DNA from: VRUE01 sp963819755
Lineage (GTDB): Bacteria > Actinomycetota > Thermoleophilia > Solirubrobacterales > 70-9
DNA: 64,000 bases
Direction: 5' to 3'
Assembly (NCBI GenBank): GCA_963819755.1
Contig: CAWFXB010000001.1
Coordinates: 186,001 to 250,000, forward strand
Shown here: in pieces, positions 35,571 through 44,227 of the stretch
Position numbering within the stretch: position 1 is the stretch's first letter
Layout of the letters: every line of letters begins with the position of its first letter
Notes under the pieces: model-generated
What the model saw: only the letters and a program-made list of their open reading frames with translations
Database searches by the model: none
Told to the model about the DNA's origin: nothing
Translations under genes and position numbers: made by a program

Positions 35571-36376
35571 CCGTCCCAAGGTCTCTGTGCCCTAGACCAC
35601 CTGAACTTCCTCCACGGCCTTTTCGCCTTCGCAGAGAAGCGCGGTTGGGCTTCGGGCAACGCGGTCGCCGAAGCCGAGCGACCGCGAGCCGATGGCAGCG
35701 ACCCCGACATTCGCTTTATCGACCTGGAGGAACTCGAGGCGCTCCTGCGGGAGGTCCCCGACGACGTTCTCGGCGCGGTCGAGCGACCGCTCTACCTGAC
35801 CGCCGCCATGACCGGCTTGCGCCAGGGCGAGCTGATCGCCCTGCGCTGGAAAGACGTTGACTGGAAGGCGGGTCTGATCCGCGTCCGCCGCAGCTACACC
35901 CACGGGCGCTTCGGCACCCCGAAGACGAAGCGTTCCAGCCGATCGGTCCCGATGCCCAAGCGCGTCGCGGCCGCGCTCAAAGAGCACTTCAAGCGCTCGA
36001 ATTACACCGGCGCCGACGATCTCGTCTTCTGCCATCCCGAGACCGGCGCCCCGTTCGACGCCTCGAAGATGCGGAAGCGCTTCAAGGTCGCGCTCAAGGC
36101 AGCCGGCGTCCGCTCGATCCGCCTCCACGACCTCCGCCACACCTTCGGCACGAAGATGGCCGCCGCCGGGGCGCCGCTGTGGACCATTCAGGAGTGGATG
36201 GGACACCGTGACTACAAGACGACCGAAATCTACGCCGACTACGCGCCCGATCGGTCCAGGGCGCCCGTTGGGCCGAGGCCGCCTTCGCCGAGGAGGAAGA
36301 GGACGAGGACGGCGATGCAACCGACGATGAAAACGATGCAGCTAGGCCAGTAGGCCCGCGAGCTGGCGTAAGCTAG
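35571..36376 (+). pseudogene. Truncated tyrosine recombinase (integrase), frameshifted near its end
   Basis: The catalytic domain is intact: GLRQGELIALRW (Arg I), TKRSSRSVP (Lys), LHDLRHTFGT (HxxR), and GHRDYKTTEIYADYAP (His/Tyr nucleophile). The N-terminal core-binding half is cut: the frame is open only from a partial HGLFAFAEKRGWASGN helix, with a stop-rich run just upstream. Near 36252 a shift leads into the normal acidic tail WAEAAFAEEEEDEDGD, stopping at 36376; otherwise the frame reads on to 36353. Immediately followed by hicB, as at the decayed copy near 24.48 kb. Confidence 0.8.
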
Positions 36377-36388
36377 AGAGGAGCGGTT

Positions 36389-36613
36389 ATGGCAAATGCA
36401 CAAGAAATCGAGCTGGTCTTCGAGCCCCAGGACGAGGGTGGCTACCACGTTTACGCGCCCGACCTTCCTGGTCTTCACACCCAGGGCGACGACATGGACG
36501 ACGCGATGACGAACGCCAGCGAGGCGGTTGCCCTCTACGTCGAGGGCCTGCGCGAAGACGGCGAATCGCTCGATAGCGGCGTGATCCGCCGCTCGATTCC
36601 CCTGCCGGCGTGA
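36389..36613 (+). CDS. hicB: HicB-family antitoxin
   Basis: 74 aa: a minimal HicB partial-RNase-H fold, IELVFEPQDEGGYHVYAPDLPGLHTQGDD, then DAMTNASEAVALYVEGLREDG. It lacks a C-terminal DNA-binding domain. It neutralises HicA by covering its dsRNA-binding face. A good ribosome site (GAGGAG) lies 6 bp before the ATG. The stop overlaps the hicA GTG. It is intact, unlike the related copy at 24493-24718. Confidence 0.9.
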   Translation: MANAQEIELVFEPQDEGGYHVYAPDLPGLHTQGDDMDDAMTNASEAVALYVEGLREDGESLDSGVIRRSIPLPA

Positions 36614-36837
36614 GCCCGCGCCAGCCGGTCGTCTCCGGCGAGCGCCTGATCAAGGCGCTGCGCAAGGAGGGCTGGGAAGTCGTCCGTCAACGTGGCAGCC
36701 ACGTCCGCTTGAAGAAGACCGGGCATAGGCACGCGCTCGTCGTCCCGCTGCATCGGGAGCTTCGGCGCGGCACCCTCGCCGGCATCCTCCGCGATGCCGA
36801 CCTCAGTGCCGAGGACCTGCGGCGCCTGCTCGACTGA
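36610..36837 (+). CDS. hicA: HicA-family mRNA interferase toxin
   Basis: 75 aa, the usual small double-stranded-RNA-binding fold. GERLIKALRKEGWEVVRQRGSHVRLKKTG contains the G-S-H loop with the catalytic His, then HALVVPLHRELRRGTLAGILRDADLS. It would cleave mRNA when free of HicB. GTG start overlapping the hicB stop. A typical toxin-antitoxin operon carried next to a mobile-element integrase. Confidence 0.92.
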   Translation: MSPRQPVVSGERLIKALRKEGWEVVRQRGSHVRLKKTGHRHALVVPLHRELRRGTLAGILRDADLSAEDLRRLLD

Positions 36838-36915
36838 TCCCCAGCTTTACCTTCTGCTCGGTGTGTGCGGGAATCTCGCCCCGCCGACCACCGCCGTTGC
36901 TCGTAGTGTCGTGTC

Positions 36916-38700
36916 ATGCCCTTGGATGCGCGAATCGCTGAGGCTCTGCGCGCTGCCGACGCCGAGACTTCGTGGCACGAGGTAAGTACCTCACTTCGAG
37001 CTCTCGACCCGGACGGTGAGGACGTTGCCGTAAGGCCGTTCTACTTCGCCTTCTCCTACACGTTGCTTGAGCGCACCAGCCCCCGCCGCGACCGGTTAGG
37101 CGAACCGTTCGGATCACGAATCGCGGGGGAGGGGTGGAGGTTCCCGCCCGAGGTCTCCGCGATCGAGGACGTCGATGTGGAGGCGTGGATCGACGCCTTC
37201 AACGAGATCGACTCCCCGGTAGTCAAGGCTCGCGTCGGGGATCTTCTCTTCGAGCGGCGGGCCGCGCCGCGGCCCGACCTCTACGTCCGGGGCGCCTGTG
37301 ATGCCTTGCTCGCGTTGGTCGAACGCGACGATTGGGCCGACATAGAGCGCGCACGGCTGCTCTCCCGCGCGCTGGAGTTGGCCCAGGCCGTCGGCGATGG
37401 CGAGCGGGCGCGGACCGCGATCGAGCGGATCATCGCCTTCGCCGAGTACGAGCTTGACAACCCGGAGAGCCGGCCGGGCGAGTGCCTGCGACCCCTGCGA
37501 TCGCTGGTCGACCTGGCGCCCGAGGACCGTCCCGATGGCCTCGATCAGTTGCTTGTGCGCGCCGCCGAGCGCTACGGCGCGGACCCGAACCTGATGGACA
37601 ACATCATCGAGCTTCGCGTGCGCTTGCTCGATGAGGAGGGCCGCCGGCAGCTGCGCCAAGATCAGGTTGCGCGCTGGCGCGAGGAGGCGACGAGGGGCGA
37701 CGGCCTCCTGCGCGCGTTCAGGCTGGAGAAAGCGCTTGAGATCGCCCGTACCTTCGGCTTGAACACCGAGGCGGACGAACTCCGAAAGGAGCTAGGGGAT
37801 TTCGACCCCGAGCAGCTCGACTTGCAGGAGATCTCGGCCGAGGTCAAGATGCCGAAGGAGGAGGTCGAGCGCTTCCTCTCGCGTTTCAGGGACGCGGCAT
37901 CGTGGCAGGACGCGCTGCGATTCCTTGCGGCGCAGCCGCCGCCGGGCGGGTCGCCGGCCGACCTTGAGGCTCATGTCGAGGAGCTGATGACCGAAGCACC
38001 GCTTCAGTTCCTCTTCACGAAAGCGATCATCGGTCCCGAGAGCGCCGGGGCGATCTTCCGCGCCGACAGCCCGGAGAAGCACAAGAGGGTGGCTATGTCC
38101 GAGCAACGAGCCCAGGCGGCGTCGTTCTGGGCCCTCTTCGCCGCCGACGCCCTGGACGTGATCGGGGACACCTTTGCCCGCCCGAGCCATGACGAGCTGA
38201 CCGAATACTTCACCGGGGAGCTGGTCGATGTAGATGTCGCGGAGCGCATTGCTCGCGCCCTTGAGCTCTATTGGGACGGGCATCCCGACGAGAGCGCCCA
38301 CATCCTCGTGTCGCGCATCGAGCAGGTGATCCGCGGCCTCGCGCGCCGTGTCGGCATCCCGGTCTATCGCGAGCCGCGCGGCTCCGAACCGGGCGGGGTG
38401 GAGACGCTGGGGACCCTGCTACGGGCGATCGGCCCCGCCTTCGCCGATACCGGTCTTCACGCATACTTCATGGTCCTCCTGATCGACCCTCTCGGCCTGA
38501 ACTTCCGCAACAAGATCGCCCACGGCCTCGTCGGGAAAGTCCAGAAACCCGCAACTGCCCTGCTTCTGCAGGCAGCTTGCGTCTTGAGCAGCTTCCAGCT
38601 GGGGACCCCCGATGAGCCGGCGGAGCCTCCGCCCGGCGCCGAAGCCCTCGGAGAGCCGGAGTCCGGCGACGAGGACGACCAGGCTCCCGAGGCCGGTTAG
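36916..38700 (+). CDS. Large helical protein with DUF4209-like C-terminus and Rx4H motif
   Basis: 594 aa. Mostly alpha-helical; the last domain reads DPLGLNFRNKIAHGLVGK, with R531 and H536 as the Rx4H pair typical of HEPN nucleases and of DUF4209 proteins. The preceding regions (VRGACDALLALVERDDWADIERARLLSRAL and FLFTKAIIGPESAGAIFRA) look like helical repeats. No signal or TM. It is the third Rx4H protein in the island. A defence or toxin role is inferred from the motif and company; the acidic Pro/Glu tail is disordered. Confidence 0.65.
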   Translation: MPLDARIAEALRAADAETSWHEVSTSLRALDPDGEDVAVRPFYFAFSYTLLERTSPRRDRLGEPFGSRIAGEGWRFPPEVSAIEDVDVEAWIDAFNEIDSPVVKARVGDLLFERRAAPRPDLYVRGACDALLALVERDDWADIERARLLSRALELAQAVGDGERARTAIERIIAFAEYELDNPESRPGECLRPLRSLVDLAPEDRPDGLDQLLVRAAERYGADPNLMDNIIELRVRLLDEEGRRQLRQDQVARWREEATRGDGLLRAFRLEKALEIARTFGLNTEADELRKELGDFDPEQLDLQEISAEVKMPKEEVERFLSRFRDAASWQDALRFLAAQPPPGGSPADLEAHVEELMTEAPLQFLFTKAIIGPESAGAIFRADSPEKHKRVAMSEQRAQAASFWALFAADALDVIGDTFARPSHDELTEYFTGELVDVDVAERIARALELYWDGHPDESAHILVSRIEQVIRGLARRVGIPVYREPRGSEPGGVETLGTLLRAIGPAFADTGLHAYFMVLLIDPLGLNFRNKIAHGLVGKVQKPATALLLQAACVLSSFQLGTPDEPAEPPPGAEALGEPESGDEDDQAPEAG

Positions 38701-38816
38701 GACCAGGCGCTCAGCCCAGGAGCGGGTACTAAGTGGAGCGAAACTCGGTCCAACTCGGACCCACTCGAACCGCTTGAACAAGCCAAAAACCAGCCTGGTC
38801 AACCAGCACCAGAGAA

Positions 38817-38858
38817 CTCATAACCCGAAGGTCGCAGGTTCGAATCCCGCTGCCGCAA
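38817..38858 (+). repeat. tRNA-Met 3'-half remnant (att scar)
   Basis: Begins at the anticodon loop (CTCATAACCCG), keeps the T-arm (GGTTCGAATCC), and ends near a CCGCA. The 5' half of the tRNA is absent. The first 33 nt match 61357-61389 with two differences, and an AACCGCTTGAAC lies about 47 bp upstream of both copies. Confidence 0.6.
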
Positions 38859-39032
38859 CGAGCGAGTTTCAGCGATGTCTCTCGCACCGTCGCTTCGCCT
38901 CGGGTGGGGGGTGCGAGGAGCGGACCTCTAAGGCTCGGCCAACTCGTCGTGATTCGCGCTCACTGGGGCGTCGAGCGGACCAGCTGCGGGTGGGTGGGTG
39001 AGGACGGTGCGGCCGAGGCGAGGAGCGCTCCA

Positions 39033-39173
39033 GGTAGGAACACAGGTAGGAACAAAATCGGACTCATCGTGTCCAGCTTGGTCTTTCAGTGTCCACTTCA
39101 AAAAGTGGTGATTTGCAGGTAAAGCGCATTGGAAAGCGGCTGGAGCTAAGCCTCAGCGCGAGCTTCCCAAGCT
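39033..39173 (+). repeat. Integrase-tail plus partial tRNA-Gly att repeat (internal copy)
   Basis: About 141 bp closely matching 62760-62900: the doubled GGTAGGAAC unit (encoding GRNTGRNK), then an intergenic stretch containing CCACTTCAAAAAGTGG, ending in 16 nt of the tRNA-Gly anticodon arm (GCGAGCTTCCCAAGCT, 39158-39173). The tRNA sequence then stops matching. It is a degraded inner att site. Confidence 0.7.
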
Positions 39174-39420
39174 GTCTAGCCGTGTCAAGCGCTGTCCATC
39201 CGTGTCCACTGGCATCTATCCGTTTCCAGCCGTGGGGCGAAATCCGCTCTCGCGGGCTGTCCGCCGGTGAATACCGGCACGAGCTTCGATGTTCTGAGTT
39301 TGTCGGAGCTCGCGCCGCTTCCAGAAGGCCTGCGCCGGCAGCTGGGACGAGGCGCGGGTGATGAGCGTCGGCGCGGTCGGGTCGAGGTAGTGATTTGAAC
39401 CGCTTGACCGATGATTGCGA

Positions 39421-39449
39421 CTTACGGAATTGAGCCTGATTTCCGTAAG
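39421..39449 (+). promoter_or_regulatory. Inverted repeat upstream of the HTH gene (probable operator)
   Basis: CTTACGGAA (39421-39429) and TTCCGTAAG (39441-39449) are perfect 9-bp arms with an 11-bp spacer, 18 bp before the ATG of the HTH protein. Half-sites one helical turn or two apart suit a dimeric regulator acting on its own promoter. Confidence 0.6.
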
Positions 39450-39467
39450 CCCTGCTACTCTGAGCCA

Positions 39468-39905
39468 ATGGGAAAGCGCGACGCACAGCTGGTCACGGAG
39501 GCCCTCTTCACCCTCGTCGATGCGCGTGAGGCGATCGAGAACGGCCACTCCGACGCAGCCCTTGATGCGCTCGAGGAGGCCCAGGAGGTGCTGATCTCGG
39601 TCAAGCACACGCCGGGTGTGAGCGTGGCGGCGGCGAGCGAGCGACTCGGAGTCTCCGAGCCGACCATCCGCAACTGGGTAAAGCGAGGAGCGCTTGAGGC
39701 GGTTGCGGGGACCAGGCCGATGCAGATAGAGCCGCAGAGCCTGCACCGCGTCAGCCGCGCGCTCGCCGAGCTGCGCGAGCGCGGGCGGGACCGCGATTGG
39801 CTACAGGCTGTGGTCGACCATCTGCACGACCGCGAAGCGCGGGGTAGCGAGGCTCTGCGCGAGGGCTTGGCCCAGCTGGGCCGCGGGCGACTCGAACCCG
39901 CCTGA
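39468..39905 (+). CDS. HTH DNA-binding protein, first gene of a TA-like pair
   Basis: 145 aa. An N-terminal helical hairpin (VTEALFTLVDAREAIENGHSDAALDALEEAQEV) is followed by a MerR/excisionase-type HTH (VSVAAASERLGVSEPTIRNWVKRGALEAV). This suits an antitoxin or autorepressor; the 9-bp dyad upstream is the likely target. The stop shares one base with the ATG of the next gene. ATG 39468 is the first ATG after the dyad. Confidence 0.75.
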   Translation: MGKRDAQLVTEALFTLVDAREAIENGHSDAALDALEEAQEVLISVKHTPGVSVAAASERLGVSEPTIRNWVKRGALEAVAGTRPMQIEPQSLHRVSRALAELRERGRDRDWLQAVVDHLHDREARGSEALREGLAQLGRGRLEPA

Positions 39906-40315
39906 TGCCCCACGAGGTCCTGCGTACGGCGCAGGTCGCCTCTGTGCTTGGCGGGATGTCGGCGCGCGAGAAGCGCTCCTATGAGGCGGCGGTCGACGCC
40001 CTGCGCGGGGAAGGCTGCGGGGCCGGTGGCTATCGGCTGGCCGCGGCCGATGGCGATGACTACCCGCTGTGTTGCCGCCACCTCGCATACGCATGGCGGA
40101 TGTTCACGGCCTACCCGCGCAAGAAGCGAGTCGTGATCGTCGCCCTCGATAAGCACGAGCGCAGCCACAACCCGGCAGCCGATCTCGCTGAGATCCTGCC
40201 TGGCCTCGCTACCGTCGGGCGCAAACGCTCGGCGAAGCCGCCCTGCTGCGAGGACGCCGCCGATCCGCCGGCGATGAACGAGGAGTTGAGCGAGCTGCTC
40301 TCCGCGTTGTCCTGA
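39905..40315 (+). CDS. Toxin-like small protein following the HTH gene
   Basis: 136 aa. YRLAAADGDDYPLCCRHLAYAWRMFTAYPRKKRVVIVALDKHERSHNPAADLAEILPGL has the compact beta-strand and basic-helix make-up of RelE/HigB-like RNase toxins, especially the VVIVALDKHERSHNPA strand-helix. The CCEDAA near the end is unusual. I cannot assign a named family. Order HTH then small basic protein is the reverse of many higBA loci, yet common in other toxin-antitoxin groups. Confidence 0.6.
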   Translation: MPHEVLRTAQVASVLGGMSAREKRSYEAAVDALRGEGCGAGGYRLAAADGDDYPLCCRHLAYAWRMFTAYPRKKRVVIVALDKHERSHNPAADLAEILPGLATVGRKRSAKPPCCEDAADPPAMNEELSELLSALS

Positions 40316-40337
40316 GCTGTCCTCGGCGGCGGACGGA

Positions 40338-40409
40338 AGCGGCGGACGGGAATCGAACCCGCATCGCCAGCTTGGGAAGCTGGGGCTCTGGCCATTGAGC
40401 TACCGCCGC
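40338..40409 (-). tRNA. tRNA-Gly (anticodon CCC), second copy
   Basis: 72 nt: acceptor GCGGCGG/CCGCCGC, D-arm TAGCTCAATGGCCAGAGC, anticodon stem CCAGC/GCTGG around TTCCCAA (CCC), T-arm GCGGGTTCGATTCCCGT. The acceptor and D-arm differ clearly from the copy at 24179, so it is not a simple duplicate. It sits inside the putative island. Confidence 0.93.
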
Positions 40410-40923
40410 GGGAGCGATCGGATCGGGAGTCCGCTCCTCTCGCTGTCTGCAGTTTGCCCGATCGGCAGGTGTCTAGCAGGGGCGGGCGCCGTGATCCCCG
40501 GCCGTTCAGTGGTTGCATACCAAGCGAGGGACGCCGCACTGGGCGTAGAGGAAGGCCTCTTAGCGGCCTGAGCCTCGCCGACGGGTGAGGCCGAGGAGCG
40601 CAGCGCCGCACACCCCCAGCCGATGCAGCGGTTGACTTTGGCCCTCCGTCAATTTTGGGGCCGATCCAGTCGTGGATTCCGGCGGCAGCAGATGCTGTTA
40701 GCGGTCTCATCGGCGAGTGCGAGTTGAGCCCAGGTGGACGCCCGTTTTTCGTCCATTGCGATCGTCTCCGGCTGGTTGCCGAGATGCTCGCAATCGCGCG
40801 AAGCGGCGCAATCAATCGAGGTCGAACGCGGCCATGATCGCGTTGCTGAGGGCTGGCTCTTTGCCTGTCGTACACCGATCTGCTCAACCGCAGCAAACCC
40901 GGAATCGGCGGGTTGGAGGAGAG
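40410..40923 (+). other. Intergenic region between tRNA-Gly and the GH114-like gene
   Basis: 514 bp without a supported gene. It carries one copy of the 42-bp repeat (40598-40639). A minus-strand open frame in 40649-40954 has no recognisable domain. Confidence 0.5.
40598..40639 (+). repeat. 42-bp dispersed repeat, copy 1
   Basis: Matches 61485-61526 at 38 of 42 positions, ending AGCCGATGCAGCGGTTGACT. A weaker third form (CCCCTTAGCGATGCAGCGGGGTT) lies near 62695-62717. All three flank island-like gene blocks. Confidence 0.5.
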
Positions 40924-41745
40924 ATGGGATCGATGCCGAGCAGAGCTTCCGCACTGATCGCGCTTCTCGTTGGGACGCTGGGGCTGCTGGCGATTCTGGG
41001 CACCGCGACCGCCGGCGCTTCGTCGGTGCGCTGGTCGCCGCGTCCCACCGCCGCTCCCTGGCAGTGGCAGCTACAGGGGAAGATCGACACCAGCGTTGCG
41101 GCCGGGGTATACGACATAGATGGGTTCGAAACCCCGGCCAGCACGGTGCGCCGACTCCATCGCCAGGGCCGCAAGGCGATCTGCTACCTCGACGTCGGCA
41201 GCTGGGAGTCCTATCGCCCCGACAAAGCCGAGTTCCCGCGCTCGGTGATCGGGCGTCGCTACTCCGGCTTTCCCGACGAGCGCTGGCTCGACGTCGCCCA
41301 TTTCCATCGCTTCGAGAAGCCGCTCAAGCAGCGCTTTTCGATGTGTGCACGCAAGGGCTTTGACGCAGTCGAGCCCGACAACCTCGCCGGCTGGGAAAAA
41401 GAAAACCACACTGGTTTCAAGATCACCAAGGCCGATCAGTTGCGCTTCAACCGCTGGGTCGCCCGCCAGGTCCACGGGCGCGGGATGGCGGTGGCTCTGA
41501 AGAACGACGGCCGCCAGGCCCCAGAGTTGATCAACGCCTTCGACTTCGCGATCGTCGAGCAGTGCTTCCAGTACCACGAATGCGGCTACTACCGGGAATT
41601 CATCCGTCACGACAAGGCGGTCTTCGAGGCCGAGTACGAACAGAAGCCGAAGCAGTACTGCAAGACCGCGCGAGCGATCGACTTCAGCTCGATCCACAAG
41701 TCTTATGACTTGTTCGCACGACCCTGGCAACCGTGCATGCGCTGA
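40924..41745 (+). CDS. Secreted GH114/TM1410-like glycoside hydrolase
   Basis: 273 aa. A signal peptide (ALIALLVGTLGLLAILGTATAGAS) is followed by a TIM-barrel of the endo-alpha-1,4-polygalactosaminidase family: WQWQLQGKIDTSVAAGVYDIDGF, AICYLDVGSWESYRPD, LDVAHFHRF, GFDAVEPDNLAGW with the acidic pair of the active site, and AVALKND. Probably degrades galactosaminogalactan-like or related polysaccharide outside the cell. GGAGGAGAG precedes the ATG. Stands alone. Confidence 0.85.
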   Translation: MGSMPSRASALIALLVGTLGLLAILGTATAGASSVRWSPRPTAAPWQWQLQGKIDTSVAAGVYDIDGFETPASTVRRLHRQGRKAICYLDVGSWESYRPDKAEFPRSVIGRRYSGFPDERWLDVAHFHRFEKPLKQRFSMCARKGFDAVEPDNLAGWEKENHTGFKITKADQLRFNRWVARQVHGRGMAVALKNDGRQAPELINAFDFAIVEQCFQYHECGYYREFIRHDKAVFEAEYEQKPKQYCKTARAIDFSSIHKSYDLFARPWQPCMR

Positions 41746-41967
41746 AGAATCGCTCACCGCGCATTGTCAAGTCGTCCAACTGAGATCTTCGGCCTGCCCA
41801 GCGACCTGGCTTGCCCTCGGTAGCTTTCCCGTGCAAGGTGGCCTCACCGCCGCGACGCTTTTGTTCCCACGCGGAGGGAGAAGCGATGTGTACGGCCTGT
41901 GAGCCTATGACGGTGAACCCGAGGCTCTTCGGCTGGGAAGTTCGGCCGGCGGCGGGGTGAGTGGCCC

Positions 41968-42438
41968 TCAGCTCGCCTTAGCGGTGTACTTGGAGGTCCC
42001 GTTGCAGGTGTCGGAGGTACTGAATTCGGTGATCACCTTGCCGCTCTCATGCCCCTTCTTCCCGAACTTGCCGGTGATCTTCACGAAGCCCTCGTGGTCG
42101 TGGGTGGGGGCGAAGTAGATCGGCAGCTTCGCCGTGAAGGTGCCCTTGCTCGAGATCTTCGCCGTCGCGTCCTGGACTTCGCCAAAACCGCCGCCTTCGC
42201 AGTAGACCGGGTAGCCGCTCGGCAGGCTGAAATCGTGAACCTTCTTGCCGTTCGCGGAGACCTCGAAGGTGATCGAGTAGGTGACGTTGGCTCCCGCGAG
42301 GCGCTTGATCGACCCGGAGTAGGTCTTGCCCTTGACGGGGTGGGCCGCGCTGGCGCTGCTGGCGCCGGCGACGAGAGCGGCGATCAGGACGACGAGTCCG
42401 CAGGAGACCGCGGCTCGAGGGCTGTGACGGACCTTCAT
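41968..42438 (-). CDS. Secreted protein of unknown function
   Basis: 156 aa. Signal peptide (GLVVLIAALVAGASSASA), then a beta-rich domain of about 120 residues: YSGSIKRLAGANVTYSITFEVSANGKKVHDF..., GTFTAKLPIYF, and VKITGKFGKKGHESGKVITEF with two or three cysteines (one at YCEGGGFG, one at DTCNGT) that could form a disulfide. This extracellular beta-sandwich type is common in Thermoleophilia; function unknown. Strong AGGAGGAG site. Confidence 0.75.
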   Translation of the reverse strand: MKVRHSPRAAVSCGLVVLIAALVAGASSASAAHPVKGKTYSGSIKRLAGANVTYSITFEVSANGKKVHDFSLPSGYPVYCEGGGFGEVQDATAKISSKGTFTAKLPIYFAPTHDHEGFVKITGKFGKKGHESGKVITEFSTSDTCNGTSKYTAKAS

Positions 42439-42825
42439 GCTGCTCCTCCTGTCTCTGGATTAACGGGTGGCGGCTTTGTGGGCCGCTGGACGAGACCGGT
42501 AGAGGCTATCCCATGCGAACTGGTCCAAACGGATAGCAGCGGCGGGTCGCTCATCATCAAAAAGAGCCGCCCCACGGCTGGCTGAGGGTCACTGCGAGCC
42601 TCGGCAATGGCAGTGAGGAGTGGTCAACGCAGAATTCCTCCTCCTCGATACCTGGCGACTGCGTGCCCCCAACCCGGCGCGGGCCTAACCGCTCGCCGAG
42701 ATGTGGGTAAGGCCCTTTCGACGGCACCCTGCCTCCCATGCGCCCGCACCCCCGGCGATCTGGGAAGATTGCCGCGCCGAGTGCCGCTGGCCGTTGTGGC
42801 TGTCAACGATTCAGGAGGCCATCCT
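42439..42825 (+). other. Intergenic region
   Basis: 387 bp between divergent secreted-protein genes. No gene supported; it should contain both promoters, but I see no clear sigma-70-like boxes. Confidence 0.4.
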
Positions 42826-43281
42826 GTGAAACGCACCTACGTTCTGCTGATCATCGTTCTGCTCGCCGCTCTCGCGGTCTCGACGATCGAAAGCGCGGTG
42901 CCGTCGGCGCATGCCAGCAACTTCCGTTCTGTCTATCTGCGGAAGACGAAACTCGGCAAGATCTTGGTCAACACCGCCGGCACCACGCTGTTTGAGTTCT
43001 CGAAGGACCCCCCGAAGAAGGACATCTGTGTCAAGCAGGCCGGTTGCATCACGTCCTGGATTCCGCAGGAAGCGACCGGCAAGCCGACCGCAGGTCCGGG
43101 CGTCCGCACCTCCCTGCTTTCGACGATCAAGGTCCTGGGCGAGCGACAGCTCACCTATGCCGGCCACCCGCTGTACATCGACATCGCCACCACCAAGCCC
43201 GGGGAAACCTCCAAGGTCGGTACCAAGCAGTTTGGCGGGAAGTGGTACGCGATCAATGCCGACGGACACACTGTGAAGTAG
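42826..43281 (+). CDS. COG4315-type secreted repeat protein (predicted lipoprotein_15 family)
   Basis: 151 aa. N-terminal TM/signal (YVLLIIVLLAALAVSTIESA), then two repeats of the PF03640 family: KTKLGKILVNTAGTTLFEFSKDPPKKDICVKQAGCITSWIP (with a Cys pair) and RQLTYAGHPLYIDIATTKPGETSKV...GGKWYAINADG. These repeats occur on surface proteins of actinobacteria; function unknown. GTG 42826 has AGGAGG 8 bp upstream; a longer start adds unlike sequence. Confidence 0.85.
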   Translation: MKRTYVLLIIVLLAALAVSTIESAVPSAHASNFRSVYLRKTKLGKILVNTAGTTLFEFSKDPPKKDICVKQAGCITSWIPQEATGKPTAGPGVRTSLLSTIKVLGERQLTYAGHPLYIDIATTKPGETSKVGTKQFGGKWYAINADGHTVK

Positions 43282-43591
43282 AGCCGCACGATGCGGCGGT
43301 CGGCAGGCGTGGTGGACAGGCAGTGCTTCTCCTTCGCGAGAAGAGCGAGACCCCCCACAACATGTTGTTCGCCAGAAAGAAGCCTGAAGCCCTAGCTTCA
43401 GTCGCGAAACTGGTCGTGCGGCTTGGCAGTGGGGTTGATTGTCAGAGCGTGGCCCCGCGCGAGGAGGGCTAGCCATCTGGTGCAGCGCCCAGGCGGCAAG
43501 CCAAGCCGGATCTGGGATATGACCACCTCATCTCCCGCGATCGGATATGAATAGCTCCAGGTTGGGGGTTCTCTACAGACGGGAGAGGCGT
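43282..43591 (+). other. Intergenic region with a repeat unit
   Basis: 310 bp. Holds copy 1 of the palindrome-centred repeat (43322-43388) and the leader of the lipoprotein gene. No gene supported. Confidence 0.4.
43322..43388 (+). repeat. Intergenic repeat with palindromic centre, copy 1
   Basis: Hairpin CTTCTC...GAGAAG, then AGAGCGAGACCCC and the perfect palindrome ACAACATGTTGT (43357-43368). The same order (hairpin, AGNGAGNCCCC, ACANCATGT, AAGAA) recurs at 44228-44312. Possibly a mobile or regulatory intergenic element. Confidence 0.45.
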
Positions 43592-44089
43592 ATGAAGCGC
43601 GTTCGGATCGTTGTACTTGCATTGGGAGCAGTCGTGGCCCTGGTTGCCCTGGCGGGTTGCGGCTCCTCTAAGTCCCACGGCGAAGAAGGAACCCTGAAGC
43701 TGACCGAACCGGGCGGCGAAACCGGCAAGAGCTTCGGCGTGGTCGGGAAAGCGAGCGAAAAGAGCATCTCGCCCGGAAATGGGTTTGCTTTCTCAGCGCC
43801 GCTTCAAAACTCCGCAAAGAAGACCGAAGGCGAAATCAACGCGGTTTGCATCGCCACCCAGCCCTCGCCCGGCAACGCTCTGAGTGGCACCTGCACCGGC
43901 ACGGCGACTGTGCCCGGCGGTACGTTCGCATTGAACGTGGGAGGCAAGGAAGCCGCTGGCGAAGATGTCTCCGGCGCGATCGTCGGCGGGACCGGCAAAT
44001 ACAACGGGGCCGTCGGCAACTTCAGCTCAACCGGGGGCGGTGGCGAAAGCGCCCCCAAGACCCTCACCTTCAACTACATCCTGCCGTAG
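43592..44089 (+). CDS. Lipoprotein with a dirigent/allene-oxide-cyclase-like barrel
   Basis: 165 aa. Signal peptide with lipobox ALAGC. The mature part is beta-rich: GKSFGVVGKASEKSISPGNGFAFSAPL, then INAVCIATQPSPGNALSGTCTGTATVPGGTFALNV and GAIVGGTGKYNGAVGNFSST, a pattern of the dirigent/AOC barrel fold (GGTGKY block). Function unknown. A terminator follows. Confidence 0.75.
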   Translation: MKRVRIVVLALGAVVALVALAGCGSSKSHGEEGTLKLTEPGGETGKSFGVVGKASEKSISPGNGFAFSAPLQNSAKKTEGEINAVCIATQPSPGNALSGTCTGTATVPGGTFALNVGGKEAAGEDVSGAIVGGTGKYNGAVGNFSSTGGGGESAPKTLTFNYILP

Positions 44090-44101
44090 TCCGAGTCTGC
44101 C

Positions 44102-44141
44102 CCCGACCGCGTGGCCCGCAATAACGGCCCACGCGGTCGGG
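44102..44141 (+). terminator. Rho-independent terminator-like hairpin
   Basis: A perfect 13-bp stem (CCCGACCGCGTGG / CCACGCGGTCGGG) with a 14-nt loop, 13 bp after the lipoprotein stop, followed by CGGTTT. The T-run is short but the stem is very stable. Confidence 0.75.
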
Positions 44142-44227
44142 CGGTTTCGAGACGAAGGGGCAGATCGATGGGCGGAGGGCCTTCTCCCGTTGCCCCGGTC
44201 GCGCCCGCAAGCCGCTTCTCCCTGCCT

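Larger units (their letters stand above)
38701..39467 (+). other. Gene-poor scar region with att remnants
   Basis: About 770 bp without a convincing gene. It holds a tRNA-Met 3' fragment (38817-38858), the integrase-tail/tRNA-Gly repeat (39033-39173), and the operator dyad of the next gene. The rest shows nothing recognisable. Confidence 0.6.
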
